Part shown: piece after piece, positions 31,358 through 41,463 of the stretch
Layout of the letters: each line of letters starts with the position of its first letter
Numbering within the stretch: position 1 is the stretch's first letter
From: Nioella ostreopsis
GTDB taxonomy: Bacteria > Pseudomonadota > Alphaproteobacteria > Rhodobacterales > Rhodobacteraceae
DNA length: 64,000 bases
NCBI RefSeq assembly: GCF_004000255.1
Contig: NZ_RCIQ01000005.1
Span: 124,001-188,000 of the forward strand
Direction of reading: 5' to 3'
Notes under the pieces: generated by a model
The model's database searches: none
What the model was told of the DNA's origin: nothing
Seen by the model: only the letters and a program-made list of their open reading frames with translations
Made by a program: the position numbers and the translations under genes

Positions 31358-34231
31358 TTACTGCTCAGGCACCAGCACCTCGCGCTTGCCGACATGGTTG
31401 GCAGAGCTGACGACGCCCTCATCCTCCATCTGCTCCACCAGCCGGGCGGCCTTGTTATAGCCGATGGCCAGCTTGCGCTGGATGTAGGAGGTGGAGCATT
31501 TGCGGTCCTTCGCAACGATTGCAACCGCCTGATCATAAAGCGCATCTTCGCCGGTCGTGTTGCCGCCAAGGCCCAGAACCGCGTCGATATCGCTTTCGCG
31601 GTCGTCGTCGGGGCCGTCCAGCACGCTGGCGGCATAGTCCGGCGGACCGAAGCTCTTCAGATGGCTGACAATCTCCTCGACCTCTTCGTCGCTGACAAAG
31701 GGCCCATGGACACGGGTGATCTTGGCGCCACCGGCCATATACAGCATATCGCCCATACCAAGCAGCTGCTCGGCCCCCTGTTCGCCCAGGATGGTGCGAC
31801 TGTCGACCTTGGACGTGACGTGGAAGGAAATCCGCGTCGGGAAGTTCGCCTTGATGGTGCCGGTGATCACGTCCACGGACGGGCGCTGCGTGGCCATGAT
31901 GATGTGGATGCCAGAAGCGCGCGCCATCTGTGCAAGACGCTGGATACAGGCCTCGATTTCCTTGCCCGCGACCATCATCAGGTCGGCCATTTCGTCGACG
32001 ATGACGACGATATAGGGCATCTTTTCGGGCGCGAATTCCTCGGTCTCGAAGATCGGATCGCCGGTTTCATCATCAAACCCGGTCTGCACCGTGCGACTGA
32101 ACATCTCGCCCCGGTCGAGCGCGTCCTTCACCCGACCGTTGTAGCCGTCGATGTTGCGAACGCCCATCTTGGACATCTTGCGATAGCGTTCCTCCATCTC
32201 GCCCACGACCCATTTCAGGGCGACCACGGCCTTTTTGGGGTCGGTTACAACCGGGCTCAGCAGATGGGGAATGCCGTCATAGACGGAAAGTTCCAGCATC
32301 TTCGGGTCGATCATGATCAGGCGGCAGTCCTCGGGCGTCAGCTTGTAAAGCAGGCTGAGGATCATGGTGTTGATCGCCACGGATTTGCCCGATCCGGTGG
32401 TCCCCGCGATCAGCAGGTGGGGCATTTTGGCGAGGTTCGCGACCACGGGATCGCCGCCGATATCCTTGCCGAGCGCAAGCGGCAGTTTCTGGGTGCCATC
32501 GCCGAAATCGCGGCTGGCGAGAATCTCGCGCAGCACCACCTTTTCGCGGTGTTGGTTGGGCAGTTCGATGCCGATCACGCTGCGCCCCGGCACGGTGGAC
32601 ACACGGGCCGACAGGGCAGACATGGAACGCGCGATATCATCGGCCAGACCGATCACCCGGCTGGCCTTCAGGCCCGGCGCCGGTTCCAGTTCATACATGG
32701 TGACGACGGGGCCGGGACGGACGGACACGATCTCGCCCTTCACGCCATAGTCATCCAGCACGTTTTCCAGCATCCGCGCGTTTTCTTCCAAGGCCTCGTC
32801 GGACAGGTGATGGCGTTCGACGCTGACCGGGCTGGTCAAGAGGTTGAGCGGCGGGAATTCATAGGCATGACTCTTGTCGTCCAGCGGCAGGGTCGGCTGC
32901 GCCTCTGCCCGCGCGGCGCGAGACTGAGGAAGCGTCCGGCGCTGCAAGGGCTGCACCACGCGCTTGGGTTCCGGTGTTGCCAGCGGGGCGGGTGCGGCAT
33001 GGGCAACGGTCCGTTCGGAATGCGGCAGCGGGATGGTTTCGACTGGCATCTCCTCGACGAAGTCCGGCTCAGCATAGGCCTGCGGCTCCGGCTGGTGCTG
33101 ACGTGACGCGGTCAGCGGCGGCTCCACGCGCGAGGCCGTCAGGGGCGGTTCCACGCGGGCGGCGGTAATCGGAGGTTCCACGCGGGCCGACATATGCTCT
33201 GCCCGGCGCGCGGCCACGGCGGCCTGAACGGCAGATTGCGGTTGCTCCATCTCGGGTTCAACCACGGTGCCCGGACGCCGCACGCGGCTTTGGATCACCG
33301 AGGCAATCTTGCTGCGGATGCGGTCATCATCGGGGGCTTCCAGATCGGTGGGGGCGACGGGCGCACGTTCCACCAGCTCCGGTTCCGGATCGGCAACCCG
33401 TTCGCGGCGCAGGATCGGCGGCATCCGGTCCAGCAGGCCAAGGCGCGGGCGCGGGGCCTCTTCCTCATCCAGATAGTCCGGCTCATCATAGGCCAGGGCA
33501 TCGTCGTCATACGCCTCTGCCGGGGCTGCCGCCCGCGTGCGGCGGCGCGCATGAAGCTGCATGGCGGCCTGACCGGCCCCACGACCCGCCTGACCGAACA
33601 TCGCCCCGATCCAGGCGAAGGAATTGATCAGCCCGACCAGCATGAACCGCAAGGCGATGCGCAACTCTCGCCCGTTCACACCCAGAACGAAGAGGCCAAG
33701 CGCAATCAACGCCAGGAAGGTAAGGGCGGCAAGGATCTTGAGGCCGGTGCCGATGGCGAAGGGCAGCACGTTCAGAAGTGCGCCCAGGACAGTGTCACCG
33801 AAGACGCCACCAAGACCATAGCTTTGGTCCCAGGTGGCGGGCGGCTGATGCGTGGCGGCATAGATCGCAGCAATGGCCACGGCAATCGGCAGGAAGATGA
33901 TGCGGCCAAGTGCGCGTTCGCCACCCAGATGGGCGGCCAGGCGCACACCCCAGACCAATGCCCCGAGCGCGAGGCCATAAGCCCCCCACCCCACGACCAG
34001 AATCAGAAGCGCCGCGCAGGACGCCCCGAAGCGGCCAAGCAGGTTTTGCGGCACGGCATCCGTGGCGGCCCACCAGCTGGGATCATCCGGATAATACGAA
34101 GCCAGCATCAGCGTCAGGGCAATCCCGGTCAGGATCAGCGCGATCCCGAGCGCCTCGCGCCCGCGCTTTTCCAGCGCCGCCTGCATCGAGCTGTCCAGCA
34201 GGGGGTCTCTCTGTCGCGTCTGATAAGCCAT
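31358..34231 (-). CDS. ftsK: DNA translocase FtsK
   Basis: 957-residue septal DNA pump that aligns chromosome dimers and activates XerCD. Four to five N-terminal transmembrane segments lie within about residues 25-205. They are followed by a Pro/Glu/Ala-rich linker with repeated VEPPLTASR-like units near 350-390. The RecA-like motor carries Walker [15 protein letters not shown] near residue 610, and Walker B ([12 protein letters not shown]) follows. The C-terminal gamma winged helix ([22 protein letters not shown]) reads KOPS sites. Cotranscribed with the aminotransferase (11-bp gap) and lolA. Confidence 0.97.
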   Translation of the reverse strand: MAYQTRQRDPLLDSSMQAALEKRGREALGIALILTGIALTLMLASYYPDDPSWWAATDAVPQNLLGRFGASCAALLILVVGWGAYGLALGALVWGVRLAAHLGGERALGRIIFLPIAVAIAAIYAATHQPPATWDQSYGLGGVFGDTVLGALLNVLPFAIGTGLKILAALTFLALIALGLFVLGVNGRELRIALRFMLVGLINSFAWIGAMFGQAGRGAGQAAMQLHARRRTRAAAPAEAYDDDALAYDEPDYLDEEEAPRPRLGLLDRMPPILRRERVADPEPELVERAPVAPTDLEAPDDDRIRSKIASVIQSRVRRPGTVVEPEMEQPQSAVQAAVAARRAEHMSARVEPPITAARVEPPLTASRVEPPLTASRQHQPEPQAYAEPDFVEEMPVETIPLPHSERTVAHAAPAPLATPEPKRVVQPLQRRTLPQSRAARAEAQPTLPLDDKSHAYEFPPLNLLTSPVSVERHHLSDEALEENARMLENVLDDYGVKGEIVSVRPGPVVTMYELEPAPGLKASRVIGLADDIARSMSALSARVSTVPGRSVIGIELPNQHREKVVLREILASRDFGDGTQKLPLALGKDIGGDPVVANLAKMPHLLIAGTTGSGKSVAINTMILSLLYKLTPEDCRLIMIDPKMLELSVYDGIPHLLSPVVTDPKKAVVALKWVVGEMEERYRKMSKMGVRNIDGYNGRVKDALDRGEMFSRTVQTGFDDETGDPIFETEEFAPEKMPYIVVIVDEMADLMMVAGKEIEACIQRLAQMARASGIHIIMATQRPSVDVITGTIKANFPTRISFHVTSKVDSRTILGEQGAEQLLGMGDMLYMAGGAKITRVHGPFVSDEEVEEIVSHLKSFGPPDYAASVLDGPDDDRESDIDAVLGLGGNTTGEDALYDQAVAIVAKDRKCSTSYIQRKLAIGYNKAARLVEQMEDEGVVSSANHVGKREVLVPEQ

Positions 34232-34242
34232 GTCCCGTCACC

Positions 34243-35427
34243 TCACCTTGCATACAGGCAGTCGCGAAGCCTGATCAGCCCGCGCCGCATGTCGTCTTTT
34301 TCCGCCACCATCGCCACGCGGATGCGATCCGCGCCAGGCGTGTGGCCGTTCACCTCGCGGGCCAGATAGGACCCGGGCAACACCCGGACCCCAGCCTCGC
34401 GCCATAGTTTCATTGTGGCCGCTTCGTCATTCTCGACCGGCAGCCATAGGAAGAACCCGGCCTCTGGCGGCATGTAGCCGTCGAGTCCGGCGAAAACCTC
34501 GTCCGCAATCGCGTATTTCTCGGCATAGAGCGCGCGGTTCTGCGTGACGTGATCCTCATCCGACCACGCCTTTGCGGCCACCGCCTGCAAGGGCCCCGGC
34601 AAGGGCGCACCGGCATAGGCGCGCAGTTGCTTGAGCCGTCTGATGCTTTCCGGCCCACCAGCGGCAAAGCCCGACCGTAGGCCAGCCAGGTTCGACCGCT
34701 TGGAGAGCGAGTTGAACAGCACCACCCGTTCCGGGTCCGCCCCCATTTTTGCGGCGACCTGCAAGGCCCCCGTGGGCGGCGTGTCGCGATAGATCTCGGA
34801 ATAGCATTCATCCGCGAAGATCTGGAAATCGTAGCGTTCGGCGAGCCCGATCAACTCGCGCCAATAGGCTTCGTTAGCCACGGCCCCCTGCGGGTTTGCG
34901 GGCGAGCAGATATAGGCCACGGCGGTGCGGTTCAGCACGTCCTCGGGCAGGCTGGCATAGTCGGGCAGGTTCCCGGTGGCATCCGTCGCGGGCACATAGA
35001 CCGGCTCTGCCCCTACCGAAAGCGCGGCCACCGCGTAGACCTGATAAAACGGATTGGGCGTCAAAACGACGGGCTGCTTGCCACCCTTGGCTTCCGGGCA
35101 AAGCGCGATGCAGGCGTTGAACAGCCCTTCGCGCGTGCCGTTCAGGGGTAAGATCTGCGTGGCGGCATCGACCGTGACCCCGTAGCGGCGGTCGATCCAT
35201 CCGGCGATGGCCCGCTGTAGATCGGGCGTGCCGTCATTGGTCGGGTATTTCCCGAACCCGGCGGCGTTTTCCGCGATGATCTGAGGCACCCAGTCGGGGA
35301 AGGCATGTGTCGGCTCCCCGATCGTCATGTTGATCGGATCGGCCCCCGGCGCATGGGGGTCGAGAAGCGCCCGAAGACGCGGGAACGCGTATGCTGGCAG
35401 GTTCGAAAACCGCTCAGGAAATGCCAT
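34243..35427 (-). CDS. PLP-dependent aminotransferase class I/II (DapC-like)
   Basis: 394-residue fold-type I aminotransferase. The PLP-binding lysine is in FNSLSKRSNLAGLRSG near residue 240; AYICSPANPQGAV and IFADECYSEIY supply the pyridine-ring Asp and Tyr. The NLxxYxFxRL start and NMTIGEPTH text resemble succinyldiaminopimelate transaminases (DapC), used in lysine and meso-DAP synthesis. Exact substrate is inference. It is 11 bp upstream of ftsK. Confidence 0.85.
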   Translation of the reverse strand: MAFPERFSNLPAYAFPRLRALLDPHAPGADPINMTIGEPTHAFPDWVPQIIAENAAGFGKYPTNDGTPDLQRAIAGWIDRRYGVTVDAATQILPLNGTREGLFNACIALCPEAKGGKQPVVLTPNPFYQVYAVAALSVGAEPVYVPATDATGNLPDYASLPEDVLNRTAVAYICSPANPQGAVANEAYWRELIGLAERYDFQIFADECYSEIYRDTPPTGALQVAAKMGADPERVVLFNSLSKRSNLAGLRSGFAAGGPESIRRLKQLRAYAGAPLPGPLQAVAAKAWSDEDHVTQNRALYAEKYAIADEVFAGLDGYMPPEAGFFLWLPVENDEAATMKLWREAGVRVLPGSYLAREVNGHTPGADRIRVAMVAEKDDMRRGLIRLRDCLYAR

Positions 35428-35545
35428 ATCTGCCTCTGGTTCAGGGTCGTTTTTCGCCCTGTTTGTCGGCAGGTTAACGGCTTGCGCGGCTTTGGTCCAG
35501 AAAAACGAACGCTTTCAGGGCGATTGCAGGGCGGGGCTGTGGCCT

Positions 35546-36874
35546 TCAGGCCAATGCCGTCTCCACCGCCTTGCCGATCCTGAGCAGCGCTTCCTCTCCG
35601 AACGGCTGGCCGAGCAGCATGATCCCCGTACCCGGCACGCCTGTCGGGATGGTCAGCGCAGACAACCCCATCAGGTTACCGACCCGCGTATTGCGCAATG
35701 TCAGAAGGTTTTCGGTGACGTAATACTCATCGTCTTCCATCAAGCGATCCGCATGCGGCGGCAGGTTCGGCGCGGTCGGCAACAGCACCGCGTCATAGCC
35801 CGCCACCTGCGTCGCCCATTCGCCGCGCAGGTGGTCGAGGAACTGCCACGCTGACACATAGTCCGCCGCCGCAAACCCCGCGCCCGATCGAAACCGTTCC
35901 AGAATGCGGGGGAACATCTTTTCAGGTGCCGCCTCGATCGCGTGTTTCCACGTCCCGTAAGCCTCCGAGGTGAAGAGGATCGGTGACAGGTCCATCGCCG
36001 CTTCGATCCCGTCCACGGTACCATGGCTGATCTGTGCCCCCGCCTGCGCCATCCGGTCAATCGCATGGGCAAAGCCCGCCGCCGGTTCCTCGCGCACGTC
36101 GTCGGTGTAGGTATCCAGCACCAGGAAGCGCCGCCCTTTCAGGTTCGCCCCCTCCAGATCGGCGGGTTTGCCCCCTTCCATGACCGCCAGCAGCAGCGCA
36201 CAATCCTCCACCGTCTTGGCCAGCGGTCCGACTGTATCAAACCGTTCACAAAGCGGCACGACGCCAAACAGCGACAACCGCCCGGAGGTCGTCTTCAGCC
36301 CCACCAGGTCATTGAACGCAGAGGGAATGCGCACTGAACCGCCGGTGTCTGACCCGATCCCCGCCGGGGCCAGCCCCCAGGCCGTTGACGCCGCCGCGCC
36401 AGAGGACGAGCCGCCCGGCACAAGCTCCGGATTGTGGATATTGGGCGGTGTTTCCGTCACCGGGTTGATGCCAAGGCCCGAGAAGGCAAGCTCGCTCATA
36501 TGCGTCTTGCCAAGGCAGACCATCCCTGCCCGCGTTGCATTGGACAGCACCTCGCAATCCTCATCCGGCACCCGTCCCGCCAACAGGTTGGAGCCCGATT
36601 TCGTCTCGTCCCCGGCGCTGTCAAAGAGGTCCTTCCAAGACAAAGGCACCCCATCCAGCAGCCCGCGCCGGACCCCGAGCCGGGCGCGTTCGGACGCCGC
36701 CGCCGCTTCCGCCCGCGCGCGATCTGCTGTCACAACGCAATAGATCCGGTCGGTGTACTCGTGCCCCGCGATGGCCTCCAGATAGGCCTCTGTCAGCTCA
36801 ACAGGGTCGATCTCCCCCGCCCCGATCGCGCGGCCCAGATCCGCCACCCCGAGTGTCTGCCAGTCGTCCCGCAT
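35546..36874 (-). CDS. Amidase-signature family enzyme
   Basis: 442-residue amidase. The Ser-cisSer-Lys triad is visible: LSWKDLFDSAG supplies Lys near residue 77 and PGGSSSGAAAS supplies the serines near residue 155, with GSDTGGSVRIPSAF following. This branch resembles GatA-like aspartyl/glutamyl amidases of roseobacters, but no gatC or gatB is adjacent, so a stand-alone amide hydrolase is more likely. Transcribed toward the aminotransferase across a 118-bp gap and divergent from the ubiH-like gene. Confidence 0.87.
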   Translation of the reverse strand: MRDDWQTLGVADLGRAIGAGEIDPVELTEAYLEAIAGHEYTDRIYCVVTADRARAEAAAASERARLGVRRGLLDGVPLSWKDLFDSAGDETKSGSNLLAGRVPDEDCEVLSNATRAGMVCLGKTHMSELAFSGLGINPVTETPPNIHNPELVPGGSSSGAAASTAWGLAPAGIGSDTGGSVRIPSAFNDLVGLKTTSGRLSLFGVVPLCERFDTVGPLAKTVEDCALLLAVMEGGKPADLEGANLKGRRFLVLDTYTDDVREEPAAGFAHAIDRMAQAGAQISHGTVDGIEAAMDLSPILFTSEAYGTWKHAIEAAPEKMFPRILERFRSGAGFAAADYVSAWQFLDHLRGEWATQVAGYDAVLLPTAPNLPPHADRLMEDDEYYVTENLLTLRNTRVGNLMGLSALTIPTGVPGTGIMLLGQPFGEEALLRIGKAVETALA

Positions 36875-36961
36875 TGCCTGCCCTCCGCCATGTTGTCGCG
36901 GGCCACGCTAGCGGGGTCATGCCACATGGACAATCCCGCGCATGTGCCCATATTGCAGGGC

Positions 36962-38185
36962 ATGGCAATGGACTCCGATATCCTGATCGTCGGCGGCGGC
37001 TTGAACGGCCCCTGCCTTGCACTGGCCCTTAGCCAGGCGGGCCTCACCAGCACAGTGATCGACGCGTTGCCGGTGGAGACCAGCGACGATGCCCGCTTCG
37101 ACGGGAGATCCTACGCCCTGGCCCTGGCCTCTGCCCGGCTGCTGATGGCCCTGCGCGTCTGGGAGGATGTGAAGGAAAACGCGCAACCGATGCTGGAGAT
37201 CAAGGCCAGCGACGGGCGCGCGGGCGAAGGCCCCGCCCCGTTCTTCCTGCATTTCGACCATGCCGAGATCGAGGAAGGCCCGATGGGCTACATGCTGGAA
37301 GACCGCTTCCTGCGCCATGCCCTGCTGGCCCGGATGGAGGCCGATCCGAACATCTCCCACCTGCCCGGCACCCGCGTGGTGGCGCAGGACACGACCGGCC
37401 CGGCAACCGTGACGCTGGAGGATGACCGCACCCTGACCGCCCGCCTTCTGGTCGGCGCGGATGGTCGGCAAAGCGGCACCGGCGCACGCGCTGGCATCAA
37501 GCGGCAGGGTTGGGACTACGGCCAGACCGCCCTGGTCTGTTCGCTGAAACACGAGTTGCCCCATCACGGCATCGCCCATCAGTTCTTCATGCCCGCCGGA
37601 CCGCTCGCTATCCTGCCCCTGCCTGGCAATCGCTGCTCCATCGTCTGGAGCGAAAGCCACGCCCGCGCCGCCGAGATCAACGCGCTCAGCGATGACGATT
37701 ATCTCGACGTGTTACGCCCCCGTTTCGGTGATTTCCTGGGCGAGATCCAACTCGACGGCGACCGCTTCACCTACCCGCTGAACCTCACGATCTCGGAACG
37801 CTTCGTGGCTGACAGGCTGGCGCTCATCGGTGACGCCGCCCATGGGGTCCACCCGATCGCCGGTCAGGGCCTGAACCTGGGCCTGCGCGACGTGGGGGCC
37901 TTGGCCGAGGTGCTGACCGACGCCAAACGCCGGGGCGAGGATATCGCGAGCCTTCTGGTCCTCGAACGCTATCAGCGCTGGCGGCGATTCGACACGGCCA
38001 CGCTCGCGGCCTCCACCGACCTGATCAACAAGCTCTTTTCCAACGACAACCCGATCTTGCGGGCCGGGCGCGATCTGGGCATGGGCCTCATCAACGCCTT
38101 TCCCGCCGCCCGCCGCAGTTTCATCCGCGAAGCAGCTGGCCTCACCGGCGATGTCCCGAGACTTCTGCAGGGCAAGCCGCTCTGA
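36962..38185 (+). CDS. UbiH/UbiF-family FAD-dependent monooxygenase
   Basis: About 407-residue class A flavoprotein hydroxylase. The N-terminal FAD motif is ILIVGGGLNGPCLALAL, the middle DG motif is LVGADGRQSGTGARAG and the C-terminal signature is LIGDAAHGVHPIAGQGLNLG. The last is characteristic of UbiH/UbiF/COQ6 enzymes that hydroxylate the ubiquinone ring. It therefore makes the quinone that RegB is thought to sense, though the two loci are distant. Start at 36962 (MAMDSDIL) or 36968; an ATG at 36926 is also in frame. Confidence 0.9.
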   Translation: MAMDSDILIVGGGLNGPCLALALSQAGLTSTVIDALPVETSDDARFDGRSYALALASARLLMALRVWEDVKENAQPMLEIKASDGRAGEGPAPFFLHFDHAEIEEGPMGYMLEDRFLRHALLARMEADPNISHLPGTRVVAQDTTGPATVTLEDDRTLTARLLVGADGRQSGTGARAGIKRQGWDYGQTALVCSLKHELPHHGIAHQFFMPAGPLAILPLPGNRCSIVWSESHARAAEINALSDDDYLDVLRPRFGDFLGEIQLDGDRFTYPLNLTISERFVADRLALIGDAAHGVHPIAGQGLNLGLRDVGALAEVLTDAKRRGEDIASLLVLERYQRWRRFDTATLAASTDLINKLFSNDNPILRAGRDLGMGLINAFPAARRSFIREAAGLTGDVPRLLQGKPL

Positions 38186-38369
38186 GCTTCTCCTTGTAAA
38201 AATACTCCCGCCGGAGGCATCCCAACCCGGCCACGGGGCGCAGCCCACAACGCAAATCGCCATCATCAGCCACGCATCCGTGGCAACGCGGCCCGCCGAG
38301 GCCTCCGGCGCAAGCCGGGGGTTGAGGAGGGCCGCTACCGGGTCGACGACGCAGTCGGCGAAACCCCCG
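38186..38369. other. Intergenic stretch with a roseobacter-type short repeat
   Basis: 184 bp between the ubiH-like gene and the convergent membrane-protein gene. It opens with TTGTAAAAATACTCCCGCCGG at 38194-38214, a sequence I recall as widespread in Rhodobacteraceae intergenic DNA, and continues GC-rich with no coding signal. Confidence 0.4.
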
Positions 38370-38804
38370 TCAGTTCATGTTGATGTCGCGTCCCGCGGAC
38401 CGGATCGACACCGAGAACCCGGCCAGCACGTCGATCAACGCGATCACCATCAGCGTGAAGAACAGGGACGTGGATGCCCCTGCCACCAGCAGGAACTCCA
38501 CCAGATAGGCCACGAAGACAACCGTGGACAGCAGGTGGTCGATGATCGACGCCATGCCGGTCACGGTCGATTTCATGATCTCCACGAACAAAATCAATAG
38601 CGCCACCAGCACGATCACGTCGCCAATGGTCATCGTCCATGTCCCGCCCGACATCATCTCGACCGTAAAGAGCGACCGGATGAACGGATCATCCGCGCCC
38701 AACAGCCCATAGAGACCGAGATTGAACAGGATCAGGGGAATGGCGAGCAGGGGAAAGCGGGACAGCATGGCAAAGGTCCTGATGATGAAAGCAATCCCCC
38801 TCAT
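38370..38804 (-). CDS. Small integral membrane protein, four predicted helices
   Basis: 144-residue protein with hydrophobic segments at about residues 8-35, 58-80, 85-108 and 110-130, and few charged residues outside them. No enzyme motif is seen. Comparable uncharacterised four-helix proteins are conserved near the trm112 and lon-like genes in Rhodobacteraceae, from memory. It lies 32 bp downstream of the Trm112 gene on the same strand, so cotranscription is possible. Confidence 0.78.
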   Translation of the reverse strand: MRGIAFIIRTFAMLSRFPLLAIPLILFNLGLYGLLGADDPFIRSLFTVEMMSGGTWTMTIGDVIVLVALLILFVEIMKSTVTGMASIIDHLLSTVVFVAYLVEFLLVAGASTSLFFTLMVIALIDVLAGFSVSIRSAGRDINMN

Positions 38805-38836
38805 CTAGTCCCCTTCGGAACCCGGGCGTCAAGCCA

Positions 38837-39019
38837 TCAGTCCAGTTTGCGCGCCTCGTCTTCCAGCATGATCGGAATGCCGTTGCGGATCGGAAAGGCC
38901 AGCCCCGCCGCGCGCGAGATCAATTCCCCTGCATCGGCATCGTAGGACAGGGTGCCTTGTGTCACCGGGCAGACAAGTGCCTCCAGCATCTTGCGGTCGA
39001 CAACCGACGGCCGGCTCAT
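38837..39019 (-). CDS. Trm112-family small zinc-like protein
   Basis: 60-residue Trm112/YcaR-type protein. [18 protein letters not shown] and [19 protein letters not shown] are diagnostic. In eukaryotes and archaea Trm112 stabilises several methyltransferases; the bacterial role is less clear. Only one of the usual cysteines (VCPVT) is present, as in many proteobacterial members. Its ATG overlaps the LON-domain gene stop (ATGA), so translation is coupled. Confidence 0.9.
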   Translation of the reverse strand: MSRPSVVDRKMLEALVCPVTQGTLSYDADAGELISRAAGLAFPIRNGIPIMLEDEARKLD

Positions 39020-39660
39020 TGGATCACCTCATCGCTCGCGCCACCCCGGCAGGTGAATTCCATCAGCGCGGCGAGCGTTTCGCGCCGGTCCGTCAGGTGC
39101 GGAGCCTCCAGCAGCGCCTGTTTCTCCTCGATGCTGAACGGGCACAACATCGACAGCGAGTTGATCAGCAACTCGTCATCCGCCTCCTCAAGGCTGCCCC
39201 AGTCGGTTTGCAGCGCCGCCGCCTCGAAATAGCGCGACAGAAGCTTCAGGAACTTTTCCCGATCGAACTTCGGATCTTCCTCTTCCCGACCCAGATCGCG
39301 GGTGAAATCGGACCAGTGCACATCGGCTTTCACATAGGGAGAGAACCCGGTCACCTCCCGCTTGATCCGAAAGCGCGACATGCCCGACAAGGTGATCATG
39401 TAGCGCCCGTCCTCGGTTTCGGAAAACTGGGTCACCCGCCCCGCGCAGCCGATCTCGTGCAGGCGCGACTGGCCGGGCTTGCCACCCTCCAGCGGCTGCA
39501 CCATGCCGATCAGCCGATGCGGGGTTTTCAGGCAATCCTCCAGCATCGCCAGGTAGCGCGGCTCGAAGATATGCAGAGGCAGCCGTGCCCGGGGCAGCAG
39601 CAGCGCACCGGGCAGCGGGAACATGGGAATCGTTTCGGGCAGATCAGCCGGGGACATCAT
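39016..39660 (-). CDS. LON substrate-binding-domain protein (no ATPase or protease)
   Basis: 214-residue protein consisting of the Lon N-terminal domain only. [26 protein letters not shown] (in parts) is the LAN signature, and [14 protein letters not shown] continues the fold. There is no AAA+ or Ser-Lys protease domain. Such stand-alone proteins are common in alphaproteobacteria and may modulate Lon or have other uses. It sits between trxA-like and trm112 genes on one strand. Confidence 0.9.
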   Translation of the reverse strand: MMSPADLPETIPMFPLPGALLLPRARLPLHIFEPRYLAMLEDCLKTPHRLIGMVQPLEGGKPGQSRLHEIGCAGRVTQFSETEDGRYMITLSGMSRFRIKREVTGFSPYVKADVHWSDFTRDLGREEEDPKFDREKFLKLLSRYFEAAALQTDWGSLEEADDELLINSLSMLCPFSIEEKQALLEAPHLTDRRETLAALMEFTCRGGASDEVIQ

Positions 39661-39687
39661 GCCTTACTATGTAGGCAGGAAAGCCGA

Positions 39688-40611
39688 TCAGGCAAACAGA
39701 AGCGACGACAACTTGCGCCGCCCCTTCAGCGCCACGGGATCATTGGGCTTCAGCGCCTCGAAAATGGTAAAGAGCTGCGCCTTGGCCGCGCCGTCGTTCC
39801 ATTCCCGGTCACGGGTGAACAGGTCGAGCAGTTGATCGACCGCTGCCTCGACATCGCCGGAGGCATAGAGCGCCTGCGCGTAGTCGAACCGCGCCTGATG
39901 ATCGGTCGGGTCCGCCTCGACCGCAGCCGAAAGTTCCGCGAGGGGCCCTGCATCGGCGGCCTGACGGGCCAGTTCCAGCTGCGCGCGGGCGGCTTCCAGT
40001 TCGGGCGAGGTGGCAATCGCCTCGGGCGCGTTGGCTAGCAGCGCTTCGGCCTGATCCAGCTCTCCGATGGCCAGATGGGCGCGCACCAGCCCGCCATAGG
40101 CCCCGGCATGGTCCGGCTCTTCGCCAAGGATCGCGGCAAAGGTCTGGGCAGCATCGGCGGCCTCGCCATCGGCCAGCATCTGCTCTGCGGCCTCCACGGC
40201 CTCGCCAAGCCCGCCATCCCCGGCCAGACCCGTCAGCTTGTCGATGAAGGCCTTGATCTCGGATTGCGGAACCGCGCCCTGGAACATGTCCACTGGGCGG
40301 CCTTGGTAGAAGGCCACGACCGTCGGGATGGATTGCAGCGGCAACCCCTGCTGCGCCAGGGCCTGTGCAAGCCGCTGGTTCTGATCCACGTCGATCTTGA
40401 CCATCTTCACCTTGCCCTTGGCGGCGATGACGGCGGCCTCCAACTGCGGGCCGAGCGTCTTGCAGGGTCCACACCAGGTGGCCCAGAAGTCCACGACAAC
40501 CGGCACCTCCTGGCTGGCCTCGACGACCACGGCCATGAAGTTTTCTTCGGTTCCATCAACGATCAGATCCCCGGCGGCAGGTCCGGGCTGGAGTCCATCG
40601 AGTTCGAGCAT
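39688..40611 (-). CDS. Thioredoxin-TPR protein (CnoX/YbbN-like) with WCGPC
   Basis: 307-residue protein. The N-terminal thioredoxin domain carries VVDFWATWCGPCKTLGP near residue 42 and the cis-Pro element SIPTVVAF. Unlike E. coli YbbN, both active-site cysteines are kept, so it may be redox active. The remainder is TPR-like (helical pairs from residue about 120 on). CnoX-type proteins protect folding clients under chlorine stress. The internal ATG at 40611 has AAGGGGG upstream and is preferred to 40626. Confidence 0.88.
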   Translation of the reverse strand: MLELDGLQPGPAAGDLIVDGTEENFMAVVVEASQEVPVVVDFWATWCGPCKTLGPQLEAAVIAAKGKVKMVKIDVDQNQRLAQALAQQGLPLQSIPTVVAFYQGRPVDMFQGAVPQSEIKAFIDKLTGLAGDGGLGEAVEAAEQMLADGEAADAAQTFAAILGEEPDHAGAYGGLVRAHLAIGELDQAEALLANAPEAIATSPELEAARAQLELARQAADAGPLAELSAAVEADPTDHQARFDYAQALYASGDVEAAVDQLLDLFTRDREWNDGAAKAQLFTIFEALKPNDPVALKGRRKLSSLLFA

Positions 40612-40739
40612 CTGTGCCCCCTTCATAAGCGTCCCGCCCTATATGGGCCGCGTAGGCGGAAAGGCCAAGGGGGTCAGATGGGCTTTGACGGGGGCAAGAC
40701 CGGGACATAGCGTTGCAGTCAGACAGCGCGGAGAACCCC

Positions 40740-41378
40740 ATGACCAAAACCCTTCTGACCTTCGGTGACAGCAACACCCATGGCTCGCCCCCGATCGTGA
40801 CCCCGGGCCTTTACGGGCGCTTCGGGCCTAAAGATCGCTGGCCCACAGTGGCGGCTATGACGCTCGGCCCTGACTGGTCGCTGGTCGAGGAGGGGTTGCC
40901 GGGCCGCACCACGGGGCTGGAAGACCCCATCATGGGGGCGCATATGAACGGGCAGACGGGGCTGCGCATCGCGCTGGAAAGCCATGGGCCGATTGACGTG
41001 CTGACGATCATGCTGGGGACGAACGACCTGAAAACCCGCTTCGCGCCCTCGGTCGACCGGATCACCGGCGGCGCGGCGGGGCTGTTGGATATCGCCCTGT
41101 CAGAGCCGATGCAGACCCGGCATGGCGGCTTCAAGATCCTTCTGATCTGCCCGCCGCCGGTTGTGGAAACCGGCCCGATCCGGGACCAGTTCTGGGGCGC
41201 CGAAGCGGTGGGGCCGCATCTGGCCGCCAGCTATCGGAAGCTGGCCAAGGCACGTGGCGTCGGGTTCTTCGATGCCAGATCTGTAATAGACGTCAGCCCA
41301 CAGGACGGCATCCACTATGAGCCCGAGGCACACCAGGCGCTCGGCGCGGCTTTGGCAGAGGTGATCCGGGGCATGTGA
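40740..41378 (+). CDS. SGNH/GDSL-family hydrolase
   Basis: 212-residue arylesterase-like hydrolase. Block I is LLTFGDSNTHGS (catalytic Ser), block III is IMLGTNDLKTRF (Asn) and the terminal DGIHYEPEAH supplies Asp and His. There is no signal peptide, so it is cytoplasmic. Substrate could be an acyl ester or carbohydrate ester; similar roseobacter proteins are usually annotated only as SGNH hydrolases. It is divergent from the thioredoxin gene. Confidence 0.9.
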   Translation: MTKTLLTFGDSNTHGSPPIVTPGLYGRFGPKDRWPTVAAMTLGPDWSLVEEGLPGRTTGLEDPIMGAHMNGQTGLRIALESHGPIDVLTIMLGTNDLKTRFAPSVDRITGGAAGLLDIALSEPMQTRHGGFKILLICPPPVVETGPIRDQFWGAEAVGPHLAASYRKLAKARGVGFFDARSVIDVSPQDGIHYEPEAHQALGAALAEVIRGM

Positions 41379-41463
41379 ATACACTCGCCACCCCAGCATT
41401 GCATCGACCAATGGGGCGCGTATTCTACGGCGAGTGCATGGTATTTCAGAGCGGATTTAGCGC

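Noticed and set aside
35428-35545. CAGGG…CCCTG hairpin with T-run near 35445 as a terminator
   Set aside because: It lies upstream of the minus-strand aminotransferase and not after a gene end in either direction; the stem is interrupted.
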